Position numbers and translations under genes: made by a program
Assembly: GCF_003063265.1 (NCBI RefSeq)
Contig: NZ_NERU01000007.1
Span: 124,001 to 188,000 of the forward strand
Reading direction: 5' to 3'
Length of the DNA: 64,000 nt
From: Limnohabitans sp. WS1
GTDB lineage: Bacteria > Pseudomonadota > Gammaproteobacteria > Burkholderiales > Burkholderiaceae_C
In this document: positions 16,822-25,324 of the stretch, one piece after another
Numbering within the stretch: position 1 is the first letter of the stretch
Layout of the letters: each line of letters opens with the position of its first letter
The notes under the pieces: generated by a model
The model's input: the letters and a program-made list of their open reading frames with translations, nothing else
What the model was told of the DNA's origin: nothing
Databases searched by the model: none

Positions 16822-17235
16822 ATGAGCAGGCTTGTCAAACAACTGCAGTTGGTGGGCAAGCGACAACCCTCAGCACAACACTGGACTGCAGAACTTGCCG
16901 CCGCAAAGCCACAAACCCTCCACTTGCGAGACGGTGAAGTGGTTGTGTATCGTCGCAGCCGCAGCCTGCTGTACCAATGCCGCTACAAACTTGCAGATGG
17001 CACTTGGCACCGCCAAACAACAGGCAAAGCCAGCGTGGAACACGCCATTGCCCGTGCGTGTGACTTGTATGACGAAGCCAGATACAGACAGCGGCTGGGA
17101 TTAGCACACCAAACACACTCGTTTGCACAAATAGCGGCGGTCACACTGGCAGAACTGCGCTTGAAGATTGACGCAAGCACTGGCAGAACTGCATACACAG
17201 CATTTGCTTGCGTGTTTTTTTGGCGTTCAGTTTGA
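16822..17235 (+). pseudogene. Truncated tyrosine-recombinase (integrase) remnant
   Basis: An open frame of 137 aa resembling only the N-terminal part of a phage-type integrase: an arm-binding-like region (V-V-V-Y-R-R-S-R-S-L-L-Y-Q-C-R-Y-K) and the beginning of the SAM-like core-binding domain (L-A-E-L-R-L-K-I-D-A-S-T-G-R-T-A-Y). It breaks off at F-A-C-V-F-F-W-R-S-V, where full-length relatives continue for about 250 residues to the catalytic R-H-R-Y domain, none of which is present. Lying just after tRNA-Lys in the same direction, it fits the integrase of a decayed element that used this tRNA locus. The family assignment is from pattern only. Confidence 0.6.
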
Positions 17236-17457
17236 GGTTCAAGCTGGCTTCTTTAATGGACTGAATTTTTCAGATGGGCATTACGTCAACCATACATAAA
17301 TATTACTTATAGATATTTTAATAACATAAATTAGCTATTATTTTGGAAAAAAATTAATTACAACACAAAGTAGTTTAATTAATTGTCATTTTTATTATTT
17401 ACATGTTTACAAAAATAAAATAAAATTTTCACAATTGTAATAATCAAAGGACAAAAA
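17236..17457 (+). promoter_or_regulatory. AT-rich spacer, promoter region of the repeat lipoprotein
   Basis: This stretch is strikingly AT-rich compared with the GC-rich flanks and has long A/T runs and several TATTTT/TATAAT-like hexamers. It contains no gene. It ends in AAAGG before the GTG start of the lipoprotein and resembles DNA that H-NS-type proteins bind, which would fit an acquired region. Confidence 0.5.
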
Positions 17458-19389
17458 GTGAAAACAGCTTTCAAATTGACGTTGACAGCAATTGCTGTTG
17501 CACTGCTTGTAGCTTGTGGAGGCGGTAGCAATGAAACCAACACAGAGCCTTCTTCGACGAATACGACACCCGTTGCTAATGCTGGACAAATACAAAACAT
17601 TCTTGTTGGTGCAACTGTGACTTTGAACGGCAGTAACAGCAGCGATCCCAATAATGATGCTTTAACATTTAGCTGGACATTAACAAGCAAACCAGCTGGC
17701 AGTACAGCTATATTAAGCAGCGCTACATCGGCAATGCCAACATTCACTGCAGATGTTGCTGGTGCATATGTAGCTTCTCTGTTTGTCAATGACGGAAAAG
17801 TAAGCAGCACTGTTTCAACAGTGACGGTGAATGCAACAGTCGAAAACGCAGCACCAGTTGCAAATGCTGGTGTAGCACAAAATATTACGACTGGAAATCT
17901 AGTAACTTTAAACGGTAGTAACAGCAGCGATGCAAATGGCGATGCATTGACATACAGCTGGTCATTAACAAGCAAACCAGTTGGCAGTACAGCTATATTA
18001 AGCAGTGCTACATCGGCAATGCCAACATTCACTGCAGATGTTGCTGGTGCATACGTAGCTTCTGTAGTTGTCAATGACGGAAAAGTAAGCAGCACTGTTT
18101 CAATAGTAACGGTGAATGCAACAGTGGCAAACGCAGCACCAGTTGCAAATGCTGGTGTAGCACAAAATATAACGGCTGGAAATCTAGTAACTTTAAACGG
18201 TAGTAACAGCAGCGATGCCAATAATGACGCTTTAACATTTATCTGGACATTAACAAGCAAACCAGCTGGCAGTACAGCTATATTAAGCAGCGCTACATCG
18301 GCAATGCCAACATTCACTGCAGATGTTGCTGGTGCATATGTAGCTTCTCTGTTTGTCAATGACGGAAAAGTAAGCAGCACTGTTTCAACAGTGACGGTGA
18401 ATGCAACAGTCGAAAACGCAGCACCAGTTGCAAATGCTGGTGTAGCACAAAATATAACGGCTGGAAATCTAGTAACTTTAAACGGTAGTAACAGCAGCGA
18501 TGCCAATAATGACGCTTTAACATTTATCTGGACATTAACAAGCAAACCAGCTGGCAGTACAGCTATATTAAGCAGTGCTACATCGGCAATGCCAACATTC
18601 ACTGCAGATGTTGCTGGTACATACGTAGCTTCTCTGGTTGTCAATGACGGAAAAGTAAGCAGCACTGTTTCAACAGTAACGGTGAATGCAACAGTCGAAA
18701 ACGCAGCACCAGTTGCAAATGCTGGTGTAGCACAAAATATAACGGCTGGAAATCTAGTAACTTTAAACGGTAGTAACAGCAGCGATGCAAATGGCGATGC
18801 ATTGACATACAGCTGGTCATTGACAAGCAAACCAGCTGGCAGTACAGCTATATTAAGCAGTGGTACATCGGCAATGCCAACATTCACTGCAGATGTTGCT
18901 GGTGCATACGTAGCTTCTCTGGTTGTCAATGACGGAAAAGTAAGCAGCACTGTTTCAACAGTTTCTGTAAATGCTTCTTCTCCTAACTCAATTACTCTTA
19001 AGCAAACGCTCGAAAGTATTTGTTTTTTTAATTGCGTAGATACTTTATTAACTCTTCCATACACAATAAATGCATCTAATTCAAATAATTCAACTTGTTT
19101 GGGAAGTGGATGTTCGGCTTTCTTTACAATCACTTCATTTAAACTTATTGCAAGTGGGCAAAATTACACTGTAACGAATTTGCAAGCAATAAATTTAACA
19201 ACCAGTTCACTAATTACGCCATTTTTTAACGGCCTTAGTAACGGCCAAATAATTACAGCGGGACAAACAGTCTTGTTTAGTCTGCAGACACCTTTCACTC
19301 AAGGGGTAACTGTTAATTTGAATTATTCATTTACGATTCAGGAAACTGGTGAAACCTTTAACTATACGGTTGCAACAAGAACAAATTAG
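17458..19389 (+). CDS. Surface lipoprotein with five tandem PKD-like repeats
   Basis: A 643-aa predicted lipoprotein. The N-terminus M-K-T-A-F-K-L-T... ends in lipobox L-V-A-C with Cys20, followed by a G-G-G-S-N linker that suggests outer-membrane anchoring. Residues about 36-510 are five 95-aa repeats with PKD/cadherin-like features: A-P-V-A-N-A-G, L-N-G-S-N-S-S-D-x-N-x-D-A-L-T-Y/F, and V-N-D-G-K-V-S-S-T-V. A unique C-terminal domain of about 130 residues holds four cysteines that could form disulfides. Start is GTG 17458 after AAAGG. Codon use is AT-rich, unlike its neighbours, and the gene lies inside direct repeats beside an integrase remnant, so transfer is likely. A role in adhesion or surface binding is inference. 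Confidence 0.85.
   Translation: MKTAFKLTLTAIAVALLVACGGGSNETNTEPSSTNTTPVANAGQIQNILVGATVTLNGSNSSDPNNDALTFSWTLTSKPAGSTAILSSATSAMPTFTADVAGAYVASLFVNDGKVSSTVSTVTVNATVENAAPVANAGVAQNITTGNLVTLNGSNSSDANGDALTYSWSLTSKPVGSTAILSSATSAMPTFTADVAGAYVASVVVNDGKVSSTVSIVTVNATVANAAPVANAGVAQNITAGNLVTLNGSNSSDANNDALTFIWTLTSKPAGSTAILSSATSAMPTFTADVAGAYVASLFVNDGKVSSTVSTVTVNATVENAAPVANAGVAQNITAGNLVTLNGSNSSDANNDALTFIWTLTSKPAGSTAILSSATSAMPTFTADVAGTYVASLVVNDGKVSSTVSTVTVNATVENAAPVANAGVAQNITAGNLVTLNGSNSSDANGDALTYSWSLTSKPAGSTAILSSGTSAMPTFTADVAGAYVASLVVNDGKVSSTVSTVSVNASSPNSITLKQTLESICFFNCVDTLLTLPYTINASNSNNSTCLGSGCSAFFTITSFKLIASGQNYTVTNLQAINLTTSSLITPFFNGLSNGQIITAGQTVLFSLQTPFTQGVTVNLNYSFTIQETGETFNYTVATRTN
17563..18987 (+). repeat. 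Five tandem 285-bp repeats
   Basis: Units begin at 17563, 17848, 18133, 18418 and 18703, with an exact 285-bp period (95 codons). Units 2-5 are nearly identical in DNA and differ at scattered positions. Units 2 and 5 share an N-G-D-A-L-T-Y-S-W-S variant, whereas 1, 3 and 4 share N-N-D-A-L-T-F. The mosaic pattern points to recombination between units, so the copy number may vary between strains. Confidence 0.97.
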
Positions 19390-19419
19390 TTAAAAAAGCA
19401 ATACTAGCTTACGTATTTA

Positions 19420-19468
19420 AAAAACACCCAGTGCTCGCGTGCTGGGTGTTTTTTTATGGGCGTTTGAA
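19420..19468. repeat. Direct repeat copy 2 / bidirectional terminator (right islet boundary)
   Basis: This copy matches 16720-16768 at 48 of 49 positions. The stem-loop with A and T runs can terminate both the plus-strand lipoprotein gene and the minus-strand flavoprotein gene that converge here. TCCCACCA follows at 19469-19476, matching the last 8 nt of the tRNA-Lys gene; this may be chance. Confidence 0.85.
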
Positions 19469-19514
19469 TCCCACCAAACCGCCACCCCATGGCGGTTTGA
19501 CGAAACACCAACCC

Positions 19515-20849
19515 TCAAGAGTAGGTTTCGGTCATCAGGGTTTTGTACCAAGTGTTCATTTTGGTGAAATTGCCTGTGCTGGCGCTGGCCGCTTCTGTAG
19601 GGCCGGTCGTGGTGCTGATGTGGTCCCTGGCCACGTATTTCCAGCTGCTGTCAGGCTGTTGTTCATATTGGTAAACGGCCGTGAGCCAAGAGGCCACGGT
19701 GCTGCTCAGGGGTGAGTAGCAGGCCGAATTGGCGGTGGGCGTTGCGTAGGGTGCTTGGTTGGACAAGATGCGCAACATCGCATCGGCGCAGATTTTGGCT
19801 CCCTGGTTGCCAACGTGACCGGCTTTGGGCAGCGATGTTTTCGCGGCATCCCCAATGACATGAATGCCCGGGCGCAAGGTGCTTTCAAATGAGATCCCGT
19901 TTACGGGGGCAAAACCCGTGCTGTCGCAAAGCCCCAGTGCTTGTGCAATCGCGCCGGCTCTTTGCGTCGGAATGATGTTGAGCAAGTCACCCGAATACTC
20001 TTCCACAAAACCGGTTCCGACAATGTCTACTGTCACTTTTCCACTGTAAGGACTGATGCCTGAGGTGACATATTTGACTTTTCGACCGGGCAAGTAAACC
20101 AGATTAGCGCCATACAGAGTGCTGAAAGCGTTTTTGAAGTTGGCAGGCTCGGCCATGACATCGGGGTTGGCGTCCAGCACAACAATGCGGGCACCCGGCT
20201 TGTTGCGCTTCAAATAATCGGCGATCACACAAGCCCTCTCATAAGGGCCAGGGGGGCAGCGATAGGGTGCTGGCGGGATGGTCATGACCAAAGTGCCTGT
20301 GGGCGGCAATGCCGCCAGCAAATCGCGCAACTGCGTGGTTTGTGGGCCGGCCTGCCATGCGTGCAAAACAGCCACAGGCTGAGCAATATTGTCCAGCACC
20401 GGGTCAAAACTGATGCCCGGTGCCACCACCACGCGATCGCACAGCAAGGGAGCAGCCACACCGGTGACACTCACGCTCCAGCCTGAGCCATTGGCCGTCA
20501 CCTGACTGACCGAACCCTTGACCAGTTTGATGCCGTGGTTTTTGATCAGGTTGCTCCAGTTGTAATTGAGCAAGGCGGGTGCGTACTGACCCGTCACCAC
20601 CAAATTGCTCATGATGTTCGACACATATGTCGTTGAGGGCTCAACGATGGTGACCTCGACGGCCTTGTTGCTCCACAAGCGCAGGTATTTGGCAACCGTC
20701 GCACCGGCCATGCCGCCACCGATGACCACAATTTTTTGAACGGGTGCGGTCAAACCAAACGCAGGGAATGTGGTGGCACACACAGCTCCAGCGCCCAAGC
20801 TGGCCAGAAGATGACGACGAGACAAAGAAAATTCAAATGGGGAGGTCAT
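19515..20849 (-). CDS. Flavocytochrome c-type flavoprotein (copy 2), no flavin-binding Cys
   Basis: A 444-aa paralog of the 13788-15062 flavoprotein. It has a Tat signal (S-R-R-H-L-L-A-S-L-G), FAD motif I-V-V-I-G-G-G-M-A-G (40-49), and both disulfide cysteines in Y-R-C-P-P-G-P-Y-E-R (Cys198) and S-A-C-Y-S-P (Cys377). At the position of the covalent FAD cysteine it reads V-S-N-I-M-S-N, with Asn78, so covalent flavin attachment should be impossible. FAD would be held non-covalently, shifting redox potential, or the protein may serve a different sulfur substrate. A C-terminal tail of about 20 residues is added. It is downstream of its own cytochrome gene by 9 nt. Confidence 0.88.
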   Translation of the reverse strand: MTSPFEFSLSRRHLLASLGAGAVCATTFPAFGLTAPVQKIVVIGGGMAGATVAKYLRLWSNKAVEVTIVEPSTTYVSNIMSNLVVTGQYAPALLNYNWSNLIKNHGIKLVKGSVSQVTANGSGWSVSVTGVAAPLLCDRVVVAPGISFDPVLDNIAQPVAVLHAWQAGPQTTQLRDLLAALPPTGTLVMTIPPAPYRCPPGPYERACVIADYLKRNKPGARIVVLDANPDVMAEPANFKNAFSTLYGANLVYLPGRKVKYVTSGISPYSGKVTVDIVGTGFVEEYSGDLLNIIPTQRAGAIAQALGLCDSTGFAPVNGISFESTLRPGIHVIGDAAKTSLPKAGHVGNQGAKICADAMLRILSNQAPYATPTANSACYSPLSSTVASWLTAVYQYEQQPDSSWKYVARDHISTTTGPTEAASASTGNFTKMNTWYKTLMTETYS

Positions 20850-20858
20850 GGATGCACC

Positions 20859-21167
20859 TTATTTTTGTTTTGAAAAGTAATCGGCCATCATGTTCAATTG
20901 CTCAGAGGTGTAGCCACGCGCGTGAGGCACCATGATGCTGGAGCCTGCTGATTTTTTGCGCATGTCGTTGAGCTTGTTGAGCATGTCCAACTTGCCATCA
21001 CCTGCCAAAGCGTCGAAAGCGCCACTTTTGCCATTGGTGCCGTGGCACTGAAAACAGCCCGAGGCCAGCAGACGGGCATCGTTGGCCACAAACTGCGCTT
21101 GGCCCAGCGCAGGCGTCAGCAACCACCCGGCAGCCATGGCCCCCAACAGCAAGGTTCGTTTGAACAT
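20859..21167 (-). CDS. Cytochrome c partner of flavoprotein copy 2
   Basis: A 102-aa exported monoheme cytochrome c paralogous to the one at 15075-15383. A signal peptide (M-F-K-R-T-L-L-L..., ending G-Q-A near residue 24) precedes heme motif C-F-Q-C-H-G-T-N-G. An M-V-P-H-A-R-G-Y-T-S-E-Q segment carries the likely distal Met and matches the M-H-Q-L-A-K-G-Y-S-D-E-Q segment of copy 1. The promoter should be in the 21168-21341 region shared with the divergent K+ channel gene. No ArsR or DsrE gene accompanies this copy, so its control may differ. Confidence 0.88.
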   Translation of the reverse strand: MFKRTLLLGAMAAGWLLTPALGQAQFVANDARLLASGCFQCHGTNGKSGAFDALAGDGKLDMLNKLNDMRKKSAGSSIMVPHARGYTSEQLNMMADYFSKQK

Positions 21168-21341
21168 ATTTATCCTTTTTGTGAAAATTGTCGTATTGGT
21201 TAATTTTCTTAAGTTACAGCTTATATTGATTGATTTGAATCAAGTAAACACCGGAAACCACCGTTCGTCTGCCTGCAAATACCCTGCGCTAGTCTTGCAC
21301 TGGGATGCAAACTGATGGACTGCGACACTGGAGGTCTGACC

Positions 21342-22298
21342 ATGAATTCACCTGCCTCGCTGCGGCGACGTCTTTTTCAAATCCTGGAAAACCAGAGCCA
21401 CGAACACCGCCAAGCAGCCTGGCTGTTTTCGTGGGTGTTGACCTTGATCGTGCTGGGCAATGTGGTGGCAGTGGTGCTGGAATCGGTGCCGTCCATCGAA
21501 GCGCGGTATGGCCGGGCTTTGGCGATTTTTGATGCGCTGTCGGTGCTTTTTTTCTCTGTGGAATACCTGCTGAGGATCTGGACGGCAGCAGAACGACAAC
21601 ACGCCCATCACAGTGTCCGCCGCCGCCGCATCGGGTATGTGCTGAGTTTTCACGGACTGGTCGATTTGCTGGCCGTCTTGCCCTTCTTTTTACAGGCCTT
21701 GGTGCCGGGCCTGGACTTGCGCTTTTTGCGTGTGATGCGGGTCATGCGCATTTTGAAGCTGTCGCATTACTCCACGGCCTTGGAAGATTTGATGGCATCC
21801 ATCTATGCCGAAAGAGGGGCCTTCATCTCGGCCCTTTATCTGCTGGCCATCACCATCCTCTTTACCGCATGCCTGATGCACTTTGCCGAACACGACTTGC
21901 AAGCCGAGCAGTTTGGCACCATTCCACAGGCCATGTGGTGGTCCATCATCACCATCACCACAGTGGGTTATGGCGATGTAACCCCCATCTCGGCGTGGGG
22001 CAAGGTCATCGGGTCGTTCACCGCCTTGTCGGGGGTGTTCACCGTGGCCTTGCTCACCGGTATCGTGGCATCGGCTTTTGCCTCACGCGTGCGCACCCAG
22101 GAAATCGAGTTCACCACCGAGGTCGAGGAAGTGCTCAAAGACGGGCACCTGGATGAGCAAGAAAAGCGGACCATTGAGCACCTGCGCACCGAATACAACA
22201 TCACCGAAGACCATGCCCGGGCCATCATCCGGCAAATCATCGAGGAGCAGTCTTTGTACAAACACAGCCCAGCCCCGCCTGATGGGAAGCTGCCTTGA
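21342..22298 (+). CDS. Voltage-gated K+ channel-type ion transporter
   Basis: A 318-aa six-helix ion channel. A voltage-sensor-like segment carries spaced arginines (L-R-F-L-R-V-M-R-V-M-R-I-L-K), and the pore helix leads to selectivity filter T-V-G-Y-G-D-V-T-P, the K+ signature. The C-terminal 70 residues are cytoplasmic and helical (E-V-E-E-V-L-K-D-G-H-L-D-E-Q-E), probably for assembly. I start at ATG 21342, which has GGAGGT 8 nt before it; an ATG 27 nt upstream lacks such a site. It is monocistronic, convergent with the iron permease gene. Confidence 0.9.
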   Translation: MNSPASLRRRLFQILENQSHEHRQAAWLFSWVLTLIVLGNVVAVVLESVPSIEARYGRALAIFDALSVLFFSVEYLLRIWTAAERQHAHHSVRRRRIGYVLSFHGLVDLLAVLPFFLQALVPGLDLRFLRVMRVMRILKLSHYSTALEDLMASIYAERGAFISALYLLAITILFTACLMHFAEHDLQAEQFGTIPQAMWWSIITITTVGYGDVTPISAWGKVIGSFTALSGVFTVALLTGIVASAFASRVRTQEIEFTTEVEEVLKDGHLDEQEKRTIEHLRTEYNITEDHARAIIRQIIEEQSLYKHSPAPPDGKLP

Positions 22299-22389
22299 CC
22301 AAAGGGTGTCCGGCAGCACCTCAAAGCCTTGTGGGGCCACGGTGTGGTTTGGACTCTGGGCCACAAACAGGCGGGTCTTTGGCAAGCCT

Positions 22390-24021
22390 TCAGCGGGTTT
22401 GGCGCAAAGTCCGGCTGAGCAAAATCACCGGAATCAGCCCCACCAGCACCAGCGCCAGCGAGGGCAAGGCCGCTTCGCCCAGGCGCTCGTCGCGGGCCAG
22501 CTGGTAGGCCACCACGGCCAGAGTGTCGCTGTTGAAGGGCCGCAACACCATGGTGGCGGGCAGCTCTTTCATCACGTCCACAAACACCAGCAAGGCAGCG
22601 GCGATGGTGGTGCGCTGAAGCAGCGGTGCATGCACCCGGCGCATCAGGCCCCAGCCGGTCACGCCCAGCATGCGGGCCGAGTCGTCCAGACTGGCCGGAA
22701 TGCGGGCATAGCCGCTTTGCACCGACTGCAAAGCCACCGCACAAAAGCGCACCAGGTAAGCCCACACCAAGCCGAGTGATGTGGCAGTGATCCAGGCCCC
22801 CGCCGACGAGGCAGGCCAGGTCTGCTGAATCCAGCCCACGGGCAAGAGCAAGCCCACCACCACCACCGCCCCAGGAATGGCATACCCCAAGCCCACCAAC
22901 TGAATGGCCCCCTGGCTGATGCGGTCGGCCCGCGTGCGCACACTGAAAGCCAGCGCCAGCGCCACGCCCACGGCCAACGCCGCCGTGACCGCACCCAGAC
23001 GCAAGCTGGTCCAGGCCCACTGGCCAAAGCGCTCCCAAGGCATCTCGGTCGTCTCGCCCACAAAAGCCCGCAGCATGATGAGCACCGGCAGCACAAAGCC
23101 CAGCAGCACAGGCAAGCTGCAGACCGTCCACGCCAGCACGCGGCGCGTGCCGTGCAACTGCACCGGCTGCGCCTCGGCCGAGCCCTGACGCGAGCCGCGC
23201 CCCTGGTTAAAGCGCATGCGCTTTTGGGCGCGTTGCTCCAGCTGCAGCAAGACCACCACCACCGCCAGCAACACCGTGGCCAGCTGCGCGGCGGCAATGC
23301 GGTTGTCCATGGACAGCCAGGCCTTGTAGATGCCCGCCGTGAAGGTCTGGATGCCAAAGTAGCTGGACACACCAAAGTCGGCCAAGGTTTCCATGAGCGC
23401 CAGCGCCACACCAGCGGCCACTGCCGGACGGGCCAAGGGCAAAGCAATTTCACGGATGCGGCGTGACAAAGGGGCCCCCAGCAGGCGGGCCGCTTCCATC
23501 AAACCCGAGGCCCGCTCGACCAAAGCGGTGCGGGCCAGCAAATACACATAAGGGTAAAGCGACAAAGTGAACACCAGCGCCGCGCCCCAGACGCTGCGCA
23601 CATCGGGCCACAAGCGGCCCTGCAAGCCCAGCGCCTCGCGCAGGGCCACCTGCAGCGGCCCGCTGAACTGCAAAAAGTCGGTGTAGGCGTACGCCACCAC
23701 ATAGGCCGGCATGGCCAGCGGCAAAAGCAACAACCACTCAAAAACACCACGACCCGGAAAGTCAAACAGGGTGACCAACGCCGCCGTGGCCAGGCCCAGC
23801 ACCGTCACACCCACCGCCACCATCAGGCACAGGCCCAGGGTGGTCAGCGCGTAATCGGGCAGCACGGTGGCGGCCATCTCGCGCAAGATGCTGGCGCTCT
23901 CGCCACTCCACTGCAGCCACGAACCAAGCACAGCCAAAACCGGCAAGGCCAAGCTCAACGCCAGCAGTGCAAAAAACAAGGAGGGGAGACCCGATAAACG
24001 GCGGGCCAAGGTCAAAAACAT
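22390..24021 (-). CDS. fbpB: Iron(III) ABC transporter permease (FbpB type)
   Basis: A 543-aa permease with two binding-protein-dependent transport domains, about twelve helices. Each half has an EAA-like loop: E-A-A-R-L-L-G-A-P-L-S-R-R-I-R-E-I in the first, D-D-S-A-R-M-L-G-V-T in the second. The first half contains A-Y-T-D-F-L-Q-F-S-G-P-L-Q, typical of Fe3+ permeases of the FbpB/AfuB kind. It moves ferric iron across the inner membrane with the ATPase encoded divergently from 24149. No periplasmic iron-binding protein is in the window, which is unusual for such a cluster. Confidence 0.87.
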   Translation of the reverse strand: MFLTLARRLSGLPSLFFALLALSLALPVLAVLGSWLQWSGESASILREMAATVLPDYALTTLGLCLMVAVGVTVLGLATAALVTLFDFPGRGVFEWLLLLPLAMPAYVVAYAYTDFLQFSGPLQVALREALGLQGRLWPDVRSVWGAALVFTLSLYPYVYLLARTALVERASGLMEAARLLGAPLSRRIREIALPLARPAVAAGVALALMETLADFGVSSYFGIQTFTAGIYKAWLSMDNRIAAAQLATVLLAVVVVLLQLEQRAQKRMRFNQGRGSRQGSAEAQPVQLHGTRRVLAWTVCSLPVLLGFVLPVLIMLRAFVGETTEMPWERFGQWAWTSLRLGAVTAALAVGVALALAFSVRTRADRISQGAIQLVGLGYAIPGAVVVVGLLLPVGWIQQTWPASSAGAWITATSLGLVWAYLVRFCAVALQSVQSGYARIPASLDDSARMLGVTGWGLMRRVHAPLLQRTTIAAALLVFVDVMKELPATMVLRPFNSDTLAVVAYQLARDERLGEAALPSLALVLVGLIPVILLSRTLRQTR

Positions 24022-24148
24022 ATTCGGCTATTGTAGAAGCGGTCTGCGTTGGCTCAATCCCACTCGGCCGCAAGCGCCCGGTGCGCTGGGGGACGAAGAC
24101 CGTGCCTGCAAGACCCACGCCTTTTGCAACCTGCCTACAATCGAATCC
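24022..24148. promoter_or_regulatory. Divergent promoter region of the iron transporter genes
   Basis: These 127 nt separate the head-to-head permease and ATPase genes and must carry both promoters. I see no convincing Fur box by eye. Confidence 0.4.
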
Positions 24149-25324
24149 ATGTTTTTAGAACTGCGCCAACTCGACATTCAATACCCGGGCAGCACCACAC
24201 CCGCCGTCAGGGGGGTGAACTTGGGGCTGCGCTCGGGTGACATCGGGGTGATGATCGGGCCCTCGGGCTGCGGCAAAACCACTTTGCTACGCGCCGTGGC
24301 GGGGTTAGAGCCTGTCTCGGGTGGACAAATTTTGCTGTCCAAACGGGTGGTGAGTGAAAAAGACCACACCGAACCGGCCGAGCGCCGCCGCATCGGCATG
24401 GTGTTTCAGGACTACGCCCTGTTTCCGCACATGGACGTGGGCCGCAATGTGGGCTTTGGCCTGAGCCATGTGCCCAAATCCGAACGCCAAGCACGCGTGG
24501 CTGAAGTGCTGCAACTTGTTGGGCTCGATGGTGCAGAAAAACGTTTTCCGCATGAATTGTCAGGCGGGCAACAACAACGCGTGGCCCTGGCCCGTGCGTT
24601 GGCCCCCAAGCCCGACCTGCTGCTGCTGGATGAGCCGTTTTCCAACCTGGACATTGACCTGCGCGAGCGCCTGGCGCACGAAGTGCGCAACATCCTCAAA
24701 GCCGCCAAGGCCACCGCGCTGCTGGTCACCCACGACCAACTCGAAGCGTTTGCGATTGGCGACGTGATTGGCGTGATGAACGAAGGCCAGCTGCACCAGT
24801 GGGACGATGCCTACAGCCTGTACCACCGCCCGGCCACCCGCTTTGTGGCCGACTTCATTGGGCATGGCGTTTTCACGCCCGCCACACTGCGCGAGGTGGA
24901 CGGGCACATTTTGGTCAGCACCCCGGTGGGCGAGCTGCGTGATGTGGCCGAATGCCCCCTGCCCTGCGCCTTTGAAGGGGGCGAGTGCGATGTATTGCTG
25001 CGAGCGGACGACATCGTGCACGACGACGATGCGCCAGTGAAGGCGCAAATTTTGCGCAAAGCCTTTCGGGGTTCGGAGTTTTTGTACACCCTGCGCCTGG
25101 CCAGCGGCGAACAGCTGATGGCCCATGTGCCCAGCCACCACGACCACAAGCTGGGTGAATGGATTGGTATCCGGGCCGAGGTGGACCACGTCGTCACCTT
25201 CAACCGCGCCTGCCCGGTCAGCGACCGGGACCTGTGCCAGATGCCCTGCGCCAAAGCCCCTGCGTGTGAACACACCGAACCACAGTACCAACCGGTTAAA
25301 TTCGTCTCCAACCCGACGCCGTGA
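24149..25324 (+). CDS. fbpC: Iron(III) ABC transporter ATPase (FbpC type) with Cys-rich tail
   Basis: A 391-aa ATPase. Walker A is G-P-S-G-C-G-K-T-T, the signature L-S-G-G-Q-Q-Q-R-V-A, Walker B L-L-L-L-D-E-P-F-S-N-L-D and the H-loop V-T-H-D. A C-terminal TOBE-like domain follows. The protein is about 40 residues longer than typical FbpC: the tail has Cys355, 363, 367 and 373 (CX7CX3CX5C) plus His375, and a second Cys group (E-C-P-L-P-C-A-F-E-G-G-E-C) sits in the regulatory domain. These could sense metal or redox state (inference). ATG 24149 begins the conserved part. Its TGA overlaps the GTG of lrgA by 4 nt. Confidence 0.88.
   Translation: MFLELRQLDIQYPGSTTPAVRGVNLGLRSGDIGVMIGPSGCGKTTLLRAVAGLEPVSGGQILLSKRVVSEKDHTEPAERRRIGMVFQDYALFPHMDVGRNVGFGLSHVPKSERQARVAEVLQLVGLDGAEKRFPHELSGGQQQRVALARALAPKPDLLLLDEPFSNLDIDLRERLAHEVRNILKAAKATALLVTHDQLEAFAIGDVIGVMNEGQLHQWDDAYSLYHRPATRFVADFIGHGVFTPATLREVDGHILVSTPVGELRDVAECPLPCAFEGGECDVLLRADDIVHDDDAPVKAQILRKAFRGSEFLYTLRLASGEQLMAHVPSHHDHKLGEWIGIRAEVDHVVTFNRACPVSDRDLCQMPCAKAPACEHTEPQYQPVKFVSNPTP

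Noticed and set aside
17195..17235. Possible third, degenerate copy of the islet direct repeat at the integrase break
   Set aside because: Only GCTTGCGTG and a T-run resemble the repeat; the similarity is too short to support.
17563..18987. Regular repeats as a possible CRISPR array
   Set aside because: The units are 285 bp, coding and contiguous without spacers; this is a protein tandem repeat.
17379..19133. 584-aa open frame antisense to the repeat lipoprotein
   Set aside because: It exists because the 285-bp repeats are stop-free on both strands. It has no ribosome-binding site, and the sense frame has a lipoprotein signal and PKD-like motifs.
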